From contig NZ_JAPZTZ010000001.1 in the NCBI RefSeq assembly GCF_027532945.1, forward strand, positions 1-64,000: a DNA stretch of 64,000 nucleotides, in the 5' to 3' direction. Positions 54,512 through 63,755 of the stretch are shown here, piece by piece. The position numbers and the translations under genes are program-made. This DNA comes from Phreatobacter sp. (GTDB lineage Bacteria; Pseudomonadota; Alphaproteobacteria; Rhizobiales; Phreatobacteraceae). Each line of letters begins with the position of its first letter. Within the stretch, counting starts at the first letter, position 1. Under the pieces are notes generated by a model that was given only the letters and a program-made list of their open reading frames with translations, did not search any database and was not told the origin of the DNA.

Positions 54512-55188
54512 GCGTCGTGGGATCCGAACAGCGTGGCGCGGGCGAGCGCCTCAGGCGGCGGGAGCGGCTCTGGCGTGAAGCGCGCAGCGACGGGCAGCGC
54601 CGCCGCGAGCATGCGCTGGTAGCGGGCGCGGGGCACCTCGATGGCGCCGAGCGAGGCGAGATGTGGCGTCACGAATTGCGTGTCGAGCAGCACGAAGCCG
54701 TCGGTCCTGAGCCGCGCCACCAGATGGACCAGCGCCACCTTGGAGGCGTCGGTCTCGCGGTGGAACATGCTCTCGCCGAAGAAGGCGCCGCCGAGGCTGA
54801 CCCCGTAGAGACCGCCCACAAGGCGCCCGTCACTCCAGGCCTCCACCGTGTGGCAATGGCCGCGGCGGAAGAGTGCGCCATAGAGGGCGCGGATGCGGGC
54901 ATTGATCCAGGTGTCCTTACGCCCGTCCGCGGGCTCGGCGCAGCCGTCGATGACCGCGTCGAAATCGCTGTCCATGCGGATCTCGAAGCGACCCGCCTTC
55001 ACCGTCCGCGCGAGGCGCTTCGACACCAGCAGCCCTTCCAGCGGGAAGATGCCGCGGCGCTCCGGTTCCACCCAATAGAGACCCGGATCGTCGGCGCTTT
55101 CCGCCATCGGGAAAATGCCGCAGGCATAGGCCTTCAGCAGCACATCCGGCGTGATGGTCTGGTCGAGATCGTCGCCGTGGCGCGTCAT
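54508..55188 (-). CDS. aat: leucyl/phenylalanyl-tRNA--protein transferase
   Basis: 226 residues. It transfers Leu or Phe from tRNA to the N-terminus of proteins starting with Arg or Lys, marking them for ClpAP. Family marks: [29 protein letters not shown] and [23 protein letters not shown]. It is usually near accBC, DUF2155 and NDUFA12 in rhizobia; here those last two genes lie 17 kb away. Overlaps the following acetyltransferase gene. Confidence 0.95.
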   Translation of the reverse strand: MTRHGDDLDQTITPDVLLKAYACGIFPMAESADDPGLYWVEPERRGIFPLEGLLVSKRLARTVKAGRFEIRMDSDFDAVIDGCAEPADGRKDTWINARIRALYGALFRRGHCHTVEAWSDGRLVGGLYGVSLGGAFFGESMFHRETDASKVALVHLVARLRTDGFVLLDTQFVTPHLASLGAIEVPRARYQRMLAAALPVAARFTPEPLPPPEALARATLFGSHDA

Positions 55189-55245
55189 GGGGTCAGTCTA
55201 GCCGCTCCGCGGGGGCCGGGCCAAGGACCCGATGGCTGCTGCCGT

Positions 55246-55659
55246 TCAGCGCAGCGCCTTCTCGAACCGGACCTCGCCCTCCGGCGTGCGGCCGGTCTCC
55301 GTCCAGCCCTGGCGGCGATAGAAGCGGTCGGCGCGGGTGCCGGGGTCGGTCGTCAGCCAGGCGCGGCCATGGCCCGCCGCTGCGAGGTGCACGCAAGCGG
55401 CGGCGAGCAGGTCGCGCGCCATGCCGCGCCCCTCGCTCGCCCGGTCCATGAAAAGGGCGAAGATCGAGCCGTCGCGCGGGTCGGCGGAGGAGAAGCCGTG
55501 GATATGGCCGTCCGTCTCGAAGACCCAGAACCCGTCACGGTCGATGAGAAAGGCGACGGTGTCGGTGATCTTCGCCGGGTTCGACAGCATGTTCTCCCTG
55601 ACGGCCCCGCGGATCTCCGAGATCCGCGGCAGGTCGGCGCGGGTGGCGATGCGGATCAC
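55246..55659 (-). CDS. GNAT acetyltransferase coupled to a Bug-type gene
   Basis: 137 residues from the GTG at 55659, whose GTGA overlaps the stop of the upstream binding-protein gene; the frame continues to 55698 without support. GNAT core: IRIATRADLPRISEIRGAVREN, then DGHIHGFSSADPRDGSIFALFMDRASEGRGMARDLLAAACVHLAAAGHGRAWLTTD and FYRRQGW. The substrate is unknown. Its translational coupling to a solute-binding protein is unusual. Confidence 0.75.
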   Translation of the reverse strand: MIRIATRADLPRISEIRGAVRENMLSNPAKITDTVAFLIDRDGFWVFETDGHIHGFSSADPRDGSIFALFMDRASEGRGMARDLLAAACVHLAAAGHGRAWLTTDPGTRADRFYRRQGWTETGRTPEGEVRFEKALR

Positions 55660-56645
55660 TGCTTCTCGATGCCCGCGACGCGCGCCGCCTCGGCCCACTT
55701 GGCGGCTTCCGCGACCACGCGGGCGGCGAGCTCATCGGGCGAGGAGGGCGCGATGACCATGCCGAGATTGTCGCCGAGTGCAGTACGCACCTCTGGCGCG
55801 GCGGCCGCCGCCCGCACGGCGGCATTCAGCTTGGTGACGACCTCGGCCGGCACGCCGGCGGGCGCGAACAGGGCGAACCAGGCGATGAGCTCGTAGCCCT
55901 TCGTGCCCGCCGCCTCGTCGACCGTCGGCAGGTCCGGCACCTGCGCGCTGCGCTGCTGCGAGGTGACGGCCAGCGGGCGCACCGTATTGCCGCGCACCTG
56001 CGGCAGCATGACGCCGAGATCGGCGGTGAAGAGGGTGACGCGGCCGGCGATGAGGTCCTGCATGGCATTGGGGCCGCTGCGGTAGAAGACGTGGGTCATC
56101 TTCATGCCGGTCATGGCCATCAGCATCTCCGTGGAGACGCGCTGGGAGGCCGAGGCCGAGGCGAAGGTCAGGTCGGTGCGGCCCTTGGCGTAGTCGATGA
56201 GCTCGCGGAGCGTCCGCACAGGCACCGAGTTCGGCACGGCGACGATGAGCGGCACCGACGACAGGAAGGACACCGGCTGGAAGTCCTTGTTCATGTCGAA
56301 GGGCACGTTGTTGAACAGCGCCGGGGCTGCCGCATTGGTCGAGTTGGTGCCGATCAGGATCGTGTAGCCATCCGGCGTTGCCTTGGCGACGGCGTCGGCG
56401 CCGATCAGGCCATTGGCGCCCGGACGGTTCTCGATGACGATGGACTGGCCCAGCGTCTTGGTCATCTGGTCGGCGAAGGTGCGGGCGACGATGTCCGTCG
56501 CGCTGCCGGCGGCGAAGGGCACGATCGCCCGGATCGGCCGGTTCGGATAGGACTGCGCCAGGGCGGCGCTGGCGCTGGCGAGAAGGCCGCAGGCAATCGT
56601 GGCAGCGAGCAGGGTGCGGCGGCGGACGGTCTCGGACATGGTCAT
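55656..56645 (-). CDS. Bug-family tripartite tricarboxylate-type binding protein
   Basis: 329 residues; start ATG at 56645, or 56639 (MSETVRRR). Signal with an RRR start then LLAATIACGLLASASAALAQ. Bug/TctC fold: YPNRPIRAIVPFAAGSATDIVARTFADQMTKTLGQSIVIENRPGANG, then GYTILIGTNSTNAAAPALFNNVPF and ATRS-like motif regions. It would bind a carboxylate in the periplasm, but no TctA/TctB membrane genes lie nearby, which is typical of orphan Bug proteins. The following acetyltransferase gene overlaps its stop. Confidence 0.9.
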   Translation of the reverse strand: MTMSETVRRRTLLAATIACGLLASASAALAQSYPNRPIRAIVPFAAGSATDIVARTFADQMTKTLGQSIVIENRPGANGLIGADAVAKATPDGYTILIGTNSTNAAAPALFNNVPFDMNKDFQPVSFLSSVPLIVAVPNSVPVRTLRELIDYAKGRTDLTFASASASQRVSTEMLMAMTGMKMTHVFYRSGPNAMQDLIAGRVTLFTADLGVMLPQVRGNTVRPLAVTSQQRSAQVPDLPTVDEAAGTKGYELIAWFALFAPAGVPAEVVTKLNAAVRAAAAAPEVRTALGDNLGMVIAPSSPDELAARVVAEAAKWAEAARVAGIEKQ

Positions 56646-56765
56646 CTCCCCGGTGGCTCGGACGTCGCGCGCGTCCGTTGCATGACATCCTCTCTAGCCG
56701 CTCGCCGGGATAAGGCAAGCCGGCCGCAATGTCGCGCAGCCTCCTCAAGACGCGGCGAGCGCGCT

Positions 56766-57443
56766 ATGTCCATGGCCATGACCGCCCGACGCCCGCCCCG
56801 CCGCACCTTGCTCGCTCTTCTCCTGCTGCTCTCGGCTCAGCTCCCGTCACCTGCCGTGGCGACCGAACGGGTGCCCCTCGCTGCCACCGCGCCGCAGGCG
56901 GCGCCGCTGGTCGAGCGGCTCAGGACCGGTGGCCTCGTTCTCTATTTCCGTCATGCCGACACGGCCGGGATGCCTTGCGACAGCTCCTTCCGGATTGGCG
57001 ACCGCGCCGGCCAGCGCAACATCTCGCCCCGTGGGCGGGAGCAGTCCCGCCGCATCGGCGACGCCATGGCGGCGCTGCGCATTCCCGTTGCGAAGCCCGT
57101 ACTGGCCGGCCCGGTCTATCGGGCCCGCGACACGGCCGAGGAGGCATTTGGCGTGTCCGAGGTCCAGGTCACGGATAGCCTTACCGCCGATGACTACGCC
57201 GGGCCTCGCCTCGACTGGGTGCTGGCCGAGCATCGCCGGCTGATGGCCGAGCCGCCGCCCGCCGGCCTGAACCGCGTCCTGGTCGGCCACCGGACCCCTG
57301 CCATCATGCTGTTTGGGCAGGAGGTCGCCGGCCGCGCTTTCCCGGAAGGCGCCGCCATCGTCATGGAGCCGGCTTCGCCGCCGCGGATCCTCGGCATCGT
57401 CATGTTCGCGCCTATTTCCGGAGCCGGCTTCCACGGCTGCTGA
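56766..57443 (+). CDS. secreted histidine phosphatase
   Basis: 225 residues from the ATG at 56766. Arg-rich start then a hydrophobic signal (LLALLLLLSAQLPSPAVA). The histidine-phosphatase motif is YFRHADTAG (RHA in place of the commoner RHG), with the second His in LVGHRTPAIM. Probably a periplasmic phosphatase of unknown substrate. Divergent from the Bug-type gene. The FRHADTAGMPCDSSFRIGDRAGQRNISPRG segment is typical of a secreted phosphoglycerate-mutase-like subfamily. Confidence 0.8.
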   Translation: MSMAMTARRPPRRTLLALLLLLSAQLPSPAVATERVPLAATAPQAAPLVERLRTGGLVLYFRHADTAGMPCDSSFRIGDRAGQRNISPRGREQSRRIGDAMAALRIPVAKPVLAGPVYRARDTAEEAFGVSEVQVTDSLTADDYAGPRLDWVLAEHRRLMAEPPPAGLNRVLVGHRTPAIMLFGQEVAGRAFPEGAAIVMEPASPPRILGIVMFAPISGAGFHGC

Positions 57444-57517
57444 CCGGGCGGCGCAGGGCGCCTGCCCGTCTTCATGGATTGACCCGGCGTCACGCTGCGG
57501 CCAACCTCCGGCCGCCC

Positions 57518-58711
57518 ATGCTGACCTCCTTCCCCTTCATCGTCTCCGCCCTCGGCATCACCCAGATCATCTCCTGGGGGACCATCTTCTATGGCATCTC
57601 GGTGCTGGCGAAGCCGATGATGGCCGAACTGGGCTGGAGCGCGACCTTCGTCTTTGCGGGGTTCTCGCTCTCGTTGCTGGTCGGCGGCATCGTGTCGAAG
57701 CCCGTGGCGCGCTTCATCGAGCGGCGCGGCGGACGCCTCACCCTGACCATGGGATCGCTGGTCGGTGCCTTCGGTCTCGCCATGCTGTCGCAGGTGAATG
57801 ATCCAATCGTCTATATCGCTGCATGGATCGTGCTGGGCCTCGCCTCGCGGCTGACCCTCTATGACGCCGCCTTCGCCACGCTGGTGGAGATCTATGGCAT
57901 GCGGGCGCGCCGGCCGATCTCGGTGCTCACCCTCTTCGGCGGCCTGGCCTCCAGCATCTTCTGGCCGATCACCCACTATCTCAACGAGGCCATCGGCTGG
58001 CGCGGCGCCTGGCTCGTCTGCGCCCTGGCCGTCCTCGTGCTCTGCACGCCGCTGCACCTGCTGCTGCCGCGGCTCGGCACGCCGATCGGTGGGTCGGAGG
58101 GCGAGGCGGCCCAGCCCGATCCCGAGCCGCTGGTGCCCGCGGAACAGAAGGCTTTCGCCGTCCTGATGCTGACCATCGCCATGGCCGGCAATTCCTTCAT
58201 CACCACAGCCCTGTCTGTCCATCTTATCCCCGCCGTCGTCTCCATGGGCATGGCGGCGGCGGTGGCGGTGTGGATCTCCTCGCTGCGCGGCGTGTTCCAG
58301 ACGCTTGGCCGCCTTGCCGAGATTATCTGGGGCAAGAACCTCGACCCCTTCCTCTTCGCCAACATCTCCACCGGCATGATGGTGCTGGCCTTCATCCCGC
58401 TGGCGCTTGGCGGGGTCTCGGTCCCCTTCTTCTTCGCCTTCAACATCCTCTTCGGCATCTCGGTGGGCCTTGCCACCATCGTGAAGGGCGCGGTGCCGCT
58501 CGTGCTGTTCGGCCGCCACGGCTATGCCAGCGTGCTCGCCTCCATCGCCACCCCCGGGCTGATCGTCACTGCCATGGCGCCGACGGCCTATGCCGCCGTG
58601 CTCGATGCCTCGGGGCCGGTCGCCGGCTTCTGGGTGATGTTCGTGGTATCTTTGTCCTCATTCGCGGCCACGGCGGCCCTTGCCTGGAGGTTCCGCCGCG
58701 TATCAGGCTGA
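57518..58711 (+). CDS. MFS transporter
   Basis: 397 residues from the ATG at 57518; a TTG at 57479 would add 13. Twelve hydrophobic helices; SALGITQIISWGTIFYGISVLAKPMMAELGWS opens a branch often annotated as arabinose efflux or oxalate/formate-like carriers. RFIERRGGRLTLTMG is the helix 2-3 loop motif. Substrate not deducible. It precedes copD by 15 bases on the same strand. Confidence 0.85.
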   Translation: MLTSFPFIVSALGITQIISWGTIFYGISVLAKPMMAELGWSATFVFAGFSLSLLVGGIVSKPVARFIERRGGRLTLTMGSLVGAFGLAMLSQVNDPIVYIAAWIVLGLASRLTLYDAAFATLVEIYGMRARRPISVLTLFGGLASSIFWPITHYLNEAIGWRGAWLVCALAVLVLCTPLHLLLPRLGTPIGGSEGEAAQPDPEPLVPAEQKAFAVLMLTIAMAGNSFITTALSVHLIPAVVSMGMAAAVAVWISSLRGVFQTLGRLAEIIWGKNLDPFLFANISTGMMVLAFIPLALGGVSVPFFFAFNILFGISVGLATIVKGAVPLVLFGRHGYASVLASIATPGLIVTAMAPTAYAAVLDASGPVAGFWVMFVVSLSSFAATAALAWRFRRVSG

Positions 58712-58726
58712 CGCGGGGAAGGCGCC

Positions 58727-59617
58727 ATGATTCTCGAATTCTGGCAGGGAGGGGGCGATCCGCTGCGGGGGCTCGCCGTCGTGGTCCGCGCGGCCGCGAT
58801 CATCGCGGCGCTGGCAGCGGCGGGTGCGGCGCTGTTCCTTGTCTTTGTCAGCGAGCGCCTCACCCGCGAGGAGGCGCGCTCCGCACGCGGCTGGCTTTCT
58901 TTCTTCGCCGTGCTCGCGCTGCTGTGCCTCGCGCTGCTCTGGCCCTTCCGTGCCGCCGAACTCTCCGGCATCCGCGATGGCATGGTGCGCTGGCCCCTCT
59001 ATCCCGAGATTGCCCGCTCCGCCTTCGGTGATGCCGCCTTCCTGACCGGCGCCGGCCTCGTTCTGCTCCTCTTCGCGCGTGTCCGCACCGCCTGGGGTGC
59101 GGGCCTTGCCACCGCCGGCGCCCTGCTCGTTGCCCTTGGCCTCACCATCGGGGGCCATGCGGCCGGCCATGCGCGCCGGCAGGAACTGGTGGCCCTCGGC
59201 ACCCTTCACGTCTTCGCTGCTGCCTTCTGGTTCGGCAGCCTCCTGCCGCTGCGCGCTGTCGCCCTGCGACGCGATCCCGCCTCTGCGGCCGAAGACATCC
59301 TCGACTGGTCGCGGCAGGCGATGGCCTTCGCGGTGCTTGCCGTGGTGACCGGCGCCGCCATGGCCCTGATGCTGGCCGGGCCGCCGACGGCCCTCGTCCG
59401 CGGCGGTTATGGCCTCGCCACCCTCGCCAAGACCGCGCTCGTCGTCGCCATGGTCCTTGGCGCGCTCGCCTGCCGCTTCCGCCATGCCCGGCTGATGGAG
59501 CGCGGCGACGTGCTGGCAGGCGATACCTTTCGCCGCTCCTGCACGCGCCAGTTCCTCTTCGGGCTCGCGGTCCTCTACCTCACCGCCGAGCTCGCCTCGG
59601 CCGATCTGGCGCGCTGA
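58727..59617 (+). CDS. CopD copper resistance membrane protein
   Basis: 296 residues with about eight membrane helices. The copper_res D pattern is visible: HVFAAAFWFGSLLPL with the His-containing helix GHAAGHARRQEL and the LATLAKTALVVAMVLGALACRFRHARL region. Such proteins carry copper across the inner membrane with CopC in known cases; no copC is next to it, although a copper cluster lies at 34.4-36.3 kb. It precedes rppH by 3 bases. Confidence 0.8.
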   Translation: MILEFWQGGGDPLRGLAVVVRAAAIIAALAAAGAALFLVFVSERLTREEARSARGWLSFFAVLALLCLALLWPFRAAELSGIRDGMVRWPLYPEIARSAFGDAAFLTGAGLVLLLFARVRTAWGAGLATAGALLVALGLTIGGHAAGHARRQELVALGTLHVFAAAFWFGSLLPLRAVALRRDPASAAEDILDWSRQAMAFAVLAVVTGAAMALMLAGPPTALVRGGYGLATLAKTALVVAMVLGALACRFRHARLMERGDVLAGDTFRRSCTRQFLFGLAVLYLTAELASADLAR

Positions 59618-59620
59618 CCC

Positions 59621-60130
59621 GTGACCGCTGCCGATCCCTACCGCCCCAATGTCGGCATCGCCCTCTTCGACCGCCGGGGCCGCGTCTTCATCGCCCGCCG
59701 CATGGGCGATGATGGACCGGAAATCATCTTTCCGGGTCATGAATGGCAGATGCCGCAGGGCGGGGTGGAGCCTGGCGAGGACCTCGAGCCTGCCGCGCGC
59801 CGCGAACTCGCCGAGGAGACCGGCATCCGCTCCGTCGCCCTGCTCGGCCGCATGGCGGAGGCCGTCACCTATGACTGGCCGCCCTGTCACGGTCCGCCTC
59901 ATCGCCTTGCGCGCTGGCGCGGCCAGCGGCAGGTCTGGTTCGCCTATCGTTTCACCGGCAGCGAGGCCGAGATCGATCTCGCCGCTTCGGCCGGAACCGA
60001 GCCGATCGAATTCGACGCCTGGCGCTGGGAGGCGCTCGCTTCGCTTCCCGATCTCGTCGTGCCCTACAAGCGCCCGCTCTATGCGGCTGTCGTCGAGGCC
60101 TTCGCGGCCTTCGCCATGCCTGCCGAGTGA
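59621..60130 (+). CDS. rppH: RNA pyrophosphohydrolase
   Basis: 169 residues from the GTG at 59621. The Nudix box is complete (GGVEPGEDLEPAARRELAEETGI, 47-69) and preceded by EWQMPQ, the RppH context. RppH removes pyrophosphate from the 5' end of mRNA to begin decay. It starts 3 bases after copD. Confidence 0.9.
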   Translation: MTAADPYRPNVGIALFDRRGRVFIARRMGDDGPEIIFPGHEWQMPQGGVEPGEDLEPAARRELAEETGIRSVALLGRMAEAVTYDWPPCHGPPHRLARWRGQRQVWFAYRFTGSEAEIDLAASAGTEPIEFDAWRWEALASLPDLVVPYKRPLYAAVVEAFAAFAMPAE

Positions 60131-60235
60131 CGGGCTGGAACCCGGGTCGATGCGGCGCAATGATCATCATCTGGTCACGATGGCCGACGAAGGTCCGCCC
60201 TCCCCGATGCCCGCGCTTCCGGAATGCCTGACGAC

Positions 60236-61891
60236 ATGACCGCCGCCCCCGAGACCGACGCCGTCACCCGCGCCTTCGAAGCGCTCGAGGCCAACCGGCG
60301 CGCCCTGATGGTCATGTCGCTCGCCGAGCTCTTTGAGGAAGACCCCAGGCGCTTCCAGAAGTTCTCGCTGAAGCTTGGGCCCCTGCTGATGGACTGGTCG
60401 AAGACGCGGGTGACCGCCACGACCATGCGCCTGCTCGTCGATCTCGCCCGCGCGGCGCGGCTGGAAGAGAAGCGCGAGGCGATGTTCGCAGGCCAGCGCA
60501 TCAACGCGACCGAGGATCGCGCCGTCCTGCATGTGGCGCTGCGCAACCTCTCGGGGACGCCCATCCTCACCGATGGCCGCGATGTCATGCCGGAAGTGGC
60601 GGCCGAGCGCGAGCGCTGCTTCGCCTTCGCCGAGGCGGTGCGCTCCGGCGCGCTGCGCGGGGCGACGGGCAAGCGGTTCAACACGATCGTCAATATCGGC
60701 ATCGGCGGCTCCGATCTCGGTCCCGCCATGGCCGCCGAGGCGCTGAGGCCCTATGGCAAGCGCGGCCTCGCCGTGCGCTTCGTCTCCAATGTCGACGGCG
60801 CCCATATTGCCGACACGCTGAAGGGCCTCGATCCCGCCCGCACCCTCTTTGTCGTGGTGTCCAAGACCTTCACCACGGTCGAGACCATGACCAATGCCCA
60901 GACGGCGCGGAACTGGATCGCTCAAGGCTTGGGCGAGGAGGCGGTCGGCCGCCACTTCGCCGCCGTCTCGACCAATCTCGCTGCGGTCAACGCCTTCGGC
61001 ATCGCCGAGGCCAGCATGTTTCGCTTCTGGGACTGGGTCGGCGGCCGCTACTCCGTCTGGTCGGCGGTGGGCCTGTCGCTGATGATCGCGGTTGGGCCCC
61101 GCCATTTCACGGCGTTCCTCGCCGGTGCCGAGCGGGTCGACCAGCATTTCCGCACCGCCCCGCTGAAGCGCAACATGCCGGTCATCATGGGCCTCCTCGG
61201 CCTGTGGCACCGCAACGTCTGGTCTTATGCCAGCCATGCCGTGCTGCCCTATGACCAGCGCCTCTCGCGGCTGCCCGCCCACCTCCAGCAGCTCGACATG
61301 GAAAGCCTCGGCAAGGGCGTGACGCTGGAGGGCAAGGCGGTGACCCGCCCGACCGGGCCGATCATCTGGGGCGAGCCGGGCACCAATGGCCAGCACGCCT
61401 TCTTCCAGCTGCTGCATCAGGGCACGGAGGTCGTGCCCTGCGACTTCCTCGTCGCCGCCTCGCCGCATGAGCGCGGGCGCAAGCATCATGACCTGCTGGT
61501 GGCCAACTGCCTGGCCCAGAGTCAGGCGCTGATGAAGGGTCGCTCCTTCGAGGAAGCGCGCGACCAGCTCATCGCCAAGGGGATGTCGAAGGCGGAGGCA
61601 GAGACGCTCGCCCCGCACCGGGTCTTCACCGGTAACCGGCCCTCGACGACCTTCCTCTATCGCAAGCTCGATCCGGCGACGCTCGGCATGATCGTGGCGC
61701 TCTACGAGCACAAGGTCTTCGTCATGGCCGCGGTCCTCGGCATCAATGCCTTCGACCAGTGGGGCGTTGAGCTCGGCAAGGAACTGGCGACGCGGCTTGA
61801 GCCGCTGGTGGCCGGAAAGACGATGGAGCTCGCCGGGCTCGATGGCTCGACGGCGGGTCTACTCGAGCACCTGAGGCGGATCAGGGTGTGA
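60236..61891 (+). CDS. pgi: glucose-6-phosphate isomerase
   Basis: 551 residues from the ATG at 60236; an in-frame ATG at 60224 adds four residues. Interconverts glucose-6-phosphate and fructose-6-phosphate. Marks: NIGIGGSDLGPAMAAEAL, WDWVGGRYSVWSAVGLSLMI, GEPGTNGQHAFFQLLHQG and the C-terminal QWGVELGKELATRLEP. Monocistronic by position between rppH and a convergent ABC binding protein. Confidence 0.96.
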   Translation: MTAAPETDAVTRAFEALEANRRALMVMSLAELFEEDPRRFQKFSLKLGPLLMDWSKTRVTATTMRLLVDLARAARLEEKREAMFAGQRINATEDRAVLHVALRNLSGTPILTDGRDVMPEVAAERERCFAFAEAVRSGALRGATGKRFNTIVNIGIGGSDLGPAMAAEALRPYGKRGLAVRFVSNVDGAHIADTLKGLDPARTLFVVVSKTFTTVETMTNAQTARNWIAQGLGEEAVGRHFAAVSTNLAAVNAFGIAEASMFRFWDWVGGRYSVWSAVGLSLMIAVGPRHFTAFLAGAERVDQHFRTAPLKRNMPVIMGLLGLWHRNVWSYASHAVLPYDQRLSRLPAHLQQLDMESLGKGVTLEGKAVTRPTGPIIWGEPGTNGQHAFFQLLHQGTEVVPCDFLVAASPHERGRKHHDLLVANCLAQSQALMKGRSFEEARDQLIAKGMSKAEAETLAPHRVFTGNRPSTTFLYRKLDPATLGMIVALYEHKVFVMAAVLGINAFDQWGVELGKELATRLEPLVAGKTMELAGLDGSTAGLLEHLRRIRV

Positions 61892-61938
61892 GGGGCGGAC
61901 CGGCGTTATCGCATCCGCGCTTGCGGCCCGCCTGACCC

Positions 61939-63579
61939 TCACGAAGCCGGGCCGACCGTCACAGGCGTGTAGTCCTGGAACCAGTTGCGCACCTGGGTGA
62001 AGCCCCTCACCCGCGGCGACAGCCCGCGCGGATTGAGGTCATGCACCACGAAGAGCGCCGCCGCGTCGTCCACCAGCAGCGTGTGCAGCTGGCCCATGGC
62101 CGCGTTCTGGGCGGCGGGGTCGAAGGCCTCGCGCATCACCTTGATCTGCGCGTCCACGGCCGGGTTGTTGTACCAGCCCCAGTTGACGCCGCGGGGCGCG
62201 GTCAGCGTCGAATCGTAGATCACCCAGCCTGTCGTCGGATCGATGGAGGGGATGGCGATGTTGAGGGCGTGGAAGCCGCGCTGCTGCTCGGAACGGGTTC
62301 CGCCGCGCAGCATGTTGATGATGGTGGTGAAGTCGACCACCTCGAACTTCACGTCGATCCAGATCTCCTTGAGGTTCTCCTGCATCATCTCGTTCATCGG
62401 CAGCGGCACCATCTGCCCGCCGCCGCCAGACGCGATCACCGCCACCACCTCCAGCCGCTTTGTCGGTCCATAGCCGGCTTCCTGCATGAGCTTCTTCGCC
62501 GCGGCGACATCGTAGCGGATGTCGAAGCTCGGCTTGCCGAACCAGGGATCGGCGGGAAGCACCTTGCCCTTGGCCGGCAGCGCCGTGCCGGACAGGAGCT
62601 GCACCATGGCGTCGCGGTCGATGGCGAGATTGGCGGCGCGGCGCACGCGGACGTCGCCGAAGGGCGTGCCCGGATTGACGTTAAGCCGCCAGGCCCAGAT
62701 ATGCGGATAGGAGTTCTGCACCACCTGGAAGCCCGCGCCCTTCAGCGAGGGAATGGCATCCGGCGGCAGGGTCTCGGCGATGTCGATCGTGCCGGCGCGC
62801 AGTGCCGCAATACGGGCATTGCCGTCGGGGATAGGCAGCAGCACGGTGCGCATCGTCTTCGGCACGCGGGCCTTGTCCCAATAGGCCGTGTTGGCCTCGA
62901 GCTCGACGCGCTCGCGCGGCGTCACCGACACGACCTTGTAGGGGCCGGTGCCGGCCGGACGCTGGGTGAAGCGCTGCCAGTCGCCGCCGAGCTCAGCATG
63001 GCGGGCGGGGCTGACGAACCACAGGAAGGAGAGCTGGTAGGGCAGCATGCCGTCGACCACGTTGGTGGCAATGGCGATGGTCCTGGCGTCGATCTTCTCG
63101 TAGCTGGCGACCGAGGAGAGGCGGGAGCGCACGAGGCCGACGCGCGGCTGGTGGAACTGCGGCGCGTCGGACTTGAAGATGGAATCGAAGTTCCAGATGG
63201 CCGCGTCGGCATTGAAGGGCGTGCCGTCGTGGAAGGTCACGCCCTCGCGCAGCGTGATGATCCAGCGCTGCTTGTTGGCGGGGTCCACCTCCCACTTGGT
63301 GGCGAGGCCGGGCGTCAGGCCGGAGGGCTGGTCGGCCTTGGAGAGGTCCCAGTTCACCAGCGCGTCGAAGACCATGTAGCCGCCGAAGCGGATGCCCTCG
63401 AAGCCGCCCTCCGGACCGCCCCACATGCGCGGCACGTCGGAGAGCGAGATGCCGATCCGGAGCGGCGCTGCGGCCTGGGCGAAGGCGCCTGAGGGGAGTG
63501 CGAGGGCGCCGGCGGTCGCGGCTGCGCCCTTCAGCACGGTGCGGCGGGAGAAGGCACTGCGGGACGGGTTGCGCGCCAT
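61939..63579 (-). CDS. Tat-exported peptide-type ABC binding protein
   Basis: 546 residues. Twin-arginine signal FSRRTVLKGAAATAGALALPSGAFA (S-R-R-T-V-L-K). SBP_bac_5 family: DVPRMWGGPEGGFEGIRFGGYMVFDALVNWDLSKADQPSGLTPGLATKWEV and GTGPYKVVSVTPRERVE. It would bind peptides or related compounds after Tat export. No permease genes are in the window beyond it; the next gene is a partial carbon-nitrogen hydrolase, so the locus may continue off the right edge. Confidence 0.88.
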   Translation of the reverse strand: MARNPSRSAFSRRTVLKGAAATAGALALPSGAFAQAAAPLRIGISLSDVPRMWGGPEGGFEGIRFGGYMVFDALVNWDLSKADQPSGLTPGLATKWEVDPANKQRWIITLREGVTFHDGTPFNADAAIWNFDSIFKSDAPQFHQPRVGLVRSRLSSVASYEKIDARTIAIATNVVDGMLPYQLSFLWFVSPARHAELGGDWQRFTQRPAGTGPYKVVSVTPRERVELEANTAYWDKARVPKTMRTVLLPIPDGNARIAALRAGTIDIAETLPPDAIPSLKGAGFQVVQNSYPHIWAWRLNVNPGTPFGDVRVRRAANLAIDRDAMVQLLSGTALPAKGKVLPADPWFGKPSFDIRYDVAAAKKLMQEAGYGPTKRLEVVAVIASGGGGQMVPLPMNEMMQENLKEIWIDVKFEVVDFTTIINMLRGGTRSEQQRGFHALNIAIPSIDPTTGWVIYDSTLTAPRGVNWGWYNNPAVDAQIKVMREAFDPAAQNAAMGQLHTLLVDDAAALFVVHDLNPRGLSPRVRGFTQVRNWFQDYTPVTVGPAS

Positions 63580-63755
63580 GACGGCCTCCGGACGTTGTCT
63601 GGAGGCATTGCATACAAGTCACGTGCCAGCCGCACGATGAAGCGAAGTAGCTGATTCAAATCATGATATTGAAAGGTCTAGCCAACGCGTGAGCGGCGCG
63701 AAATCCATCGCGCCGCCTGTCAATCAGGCAGGGATCGGTTCTGCCCGTCCGCTCA

